From: Christensenella sp. UBA941
GTDB lineage: Bacteria; Bacillota; Clostridia; Christensenellales; UBA941
NCBI GenBank assembly: GCA_002293365.1
Contig: DBDD01000116.1
Span: 1 to 5,430, forward strand
Length of the DNA: 5,430 nucleotides
Direction: 5' to 3'
Shown: positions 4,776 to 5,430 of the stretch, one piece after another
Layout: every line of letters starts with the position of its first letter
How positions within the stretch are numbered: the stretch's first letter is position 1
Notes under the pieces: model-generated
Told to the model about the DNA's origin: nothing
What the model saw: only the letters and a program-made list of their open reading frames with translations
The model's database searches: none
Program-made: the position numbers and the translations under genes

Positions 4776-5195
4776 ATGGCAAAACGTAAGAAACCCGCGA
4801 AACTCGTTGATTTTAAAAAACGCACAGAACCGGACAACGCTTTAATCCAAATGGAGGAATATGATCCCGACCTCGAAATCGACGACGAAGAAAATCTCAA
4901 GGAACTCATGGCATTAGGGTTCACCCTTATGCCTGAAACCGCCATGCAGGATAGCCGGTTGCATTATAAAGCTAAAGCCCTCTATTCCCATTTACTCTAC
5001 GACTTTAATGAGGAAGGCGCTTACCCGAACTCGGCGGAAGTCATGGACTTTTGCGACTTAACTCGCGATAAATATTTCGAGTATCTCAGCCAGCTGGTGG
5101 AATTAGGCTACATTAAGGCTCAGCCCGTTATCAAGTACGAGGGTCAGGAGTACAAGGTTTACGCGATCAATCGCTTTACAGGAGAGGAAGTCTAG
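4776..5195 (+). CDS. Winged-helix DNA-binding protein, replication-initiator/DnaD-like HTH
   Basis: A 139-residue protein. It starts at ATG 4776 with GGAGG (4764-4768) 7 nt upstream. The frame extends upstream to an ATG at 4632, but that lies before the predicted transcription start and is rejected. The N-terminus is basic (MAKRKKPAKLVDFKKR) and is followed by an acidic linker (EEYDPDLEIDDEENLKEL, 27-44). Residues ~50-118 form a winged-helix domain of the type seen in phage and plasmid replication proteins: FTLMPETAMQDSRLHYKAKA, then LYSHLLYDFNEEGAYPNSAE, then the recognition region CDLTRDKYFEYLSQLVELGY with the wing IKAQPVI. No ATPase or nuclease domain is present. It is shorter than RepA_N or DnaD initiators, so it may be a regulator. 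It is controlled by the operator-covered promoter upstream and ended by a strong terminator. It or the XRE protein is the best candidate to bind the phased palindromes. Confidence 0.82.
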   Translation: MAKRKKPAKLVDFKKRTEPDNALIQMEEYDPDLEIDDEENLKELMALGFTLMPETAMQDSRLHYKAKALYSHLLYDFNEEGAYPNSAEVMDFCDLTRDKYFEYLSQLVELGYIKAQPVIKYEGQEYKVYAINRFTGEEV

Positions 5196-5242
5196 TTAAT
5201 CTTTGCGGCTGATCCGTATCGCGTGTGGATTGTCAGAATAAT

Positions 5243-5278
5243 CCCTTGGCGCTTGTTCGACTTGTGCCAAGGGTTTTT
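5243..5278 (+). terminator. Rho-independent terminator after the winged-helix gene
   Basis: Perfect 8-bp arms CCCTTGGC (5243-5250) and GCCAAGGG (5266-5273) enclose a 15-nt loop and are followed at once by TTTTTCT. It lies 47 nt after the stop codon. The long loop is unusual but the stem and T-run are convincing. Confidence 0.88.
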
Positions 5279-5281
5279 CTA

Positions 5282-5306
5282 TTTGTACCTCGGCTTTCTG
5301 TACAAA
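5282..5306. repeat. Inverted repeat TTTGTAC-N11-GTACAAA
   Basis: Perfect 7-bp arms lie just downstream of the terminator and about 50 bp upstream of the next promoter. This could be an operator for the following gene, or chance. There is no T-run after it, so it is not a second terminator. Confidence 0.4.
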
Positions 5307-5354
5307 CAAATTAGATATTCGTGTTTATTTGCGCGATAATTCACGATTATTCGC

Positions 5355-5383
5355 TTGATATTTACGCGAACAAGGAGTATGCT
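5355..5383 (+). promoter_or_regulatory. Candidate promoter for the gene at the right edge
   Basis: TTGATA (5355-5360) and TATGCT (5378-5383) are 17 nt apart, with five and four matches to consensus. The predicted start near 5390 leaves a leader of about 25 nt that carries the ribosome site GGAG (5401-5404). The position right after a terminator supports a new transcription unit. Confidence 0.5.
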
Positions 5384-5413
5384 TTGCTTATAAAGCCACA
5401 GGAGATGCACTGC

Positions 5414-5430
5414 ATGGAACGTAAAATCTC
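5414..5430 (+). CDS. Start of an unidentified gene cut by the right edge
   Basis: ATG at 5414 follows AGGAG (5400-5404) at 9 nt. An in-frame ATG at 5405 sits too close to that site. Only MERKI plus part of a codon is visible. Some clostridial serine recombinases and element proteins begin similarly, and such a gene would suit the context, but six codons cannot support a family call. Confidence 0.45.

Overview
The window looks like chromosome of a mid-GC Firmicute, most likely a gut-type Clostridia. Ribosome binding sites are strong AGGAGG or GGAGG types, GTG and TTG starts occur, and the protein families are clostridial in character. No rRNA, tRNA or CRISPR array was recognised. The species cannot be named from this sequence.

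Left part (1-2755) holds chromosomal housekeeping genes, some damaged. On the minus strand, an AlkZ-related protein (1133-327) is followed by an ArsC/Spx-family thioredoxin-fold protein (280 to beyond the left edge), probably as an operon. The first ~32 residues of the AlkZ-related protein look borrowed from a helix-turn-helix antitoxin. Diverging from it on the plus strand is a headless sbcC (1295-2755). It keeps the second coiled coil, ABC signature, Walker B and H-loop but has no P-loop or zinc hook. Both divergent genes have abnormal 5' ends, which suggests a deletion or rearrangement around 1130-1300.

Middle part (2756-3761) is a same-strand run of four tiny ORFs (75, 54, 63 and 47 residues) with usable ribosome binding sites. 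The 63-residue ORF is recognisable as a Phd/YefM antitoxin that has lost its central part in frame. Its last residues match the tail of the 54-residue ORF upstream. No toxin gene is visible.

Right part (3762-5430) looks like the control region of a mobile or formerly mobile element. Seven copies of a palindrome with core CGTAAT-N-ATTACG are spaced 41-43 bp centre to centre, about four helical turns. Such phasing suits iterons, a centromere-like partition site or a cooperative operator. Beside it lie a leftward XRE regulator (4606-4217) and a divergent rightward winged-helix protein (4776-5195), which has the look of a replication-initiator or DnaD-type HTH domain. Their intergenic region contains a near-consensus rightward promoter (TTTACA-N17-TACAAT) overlapped by the first of two AGGATG-N5-CATCCT palindromes, a repressor switch that the XRE protein probably controls. 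A strong terminator closes the winged-helix gene. A new promoter and ribosome binding site then lead into a gene cut by the right edge.

The phased palindrome array with its xre/winged-helix module is the most interesting part. It has the layout of a small replication, partition or regulatory locus, but the window contains no ParA, ParM, TubZ or full-length Rep protein, so its function remains inference.
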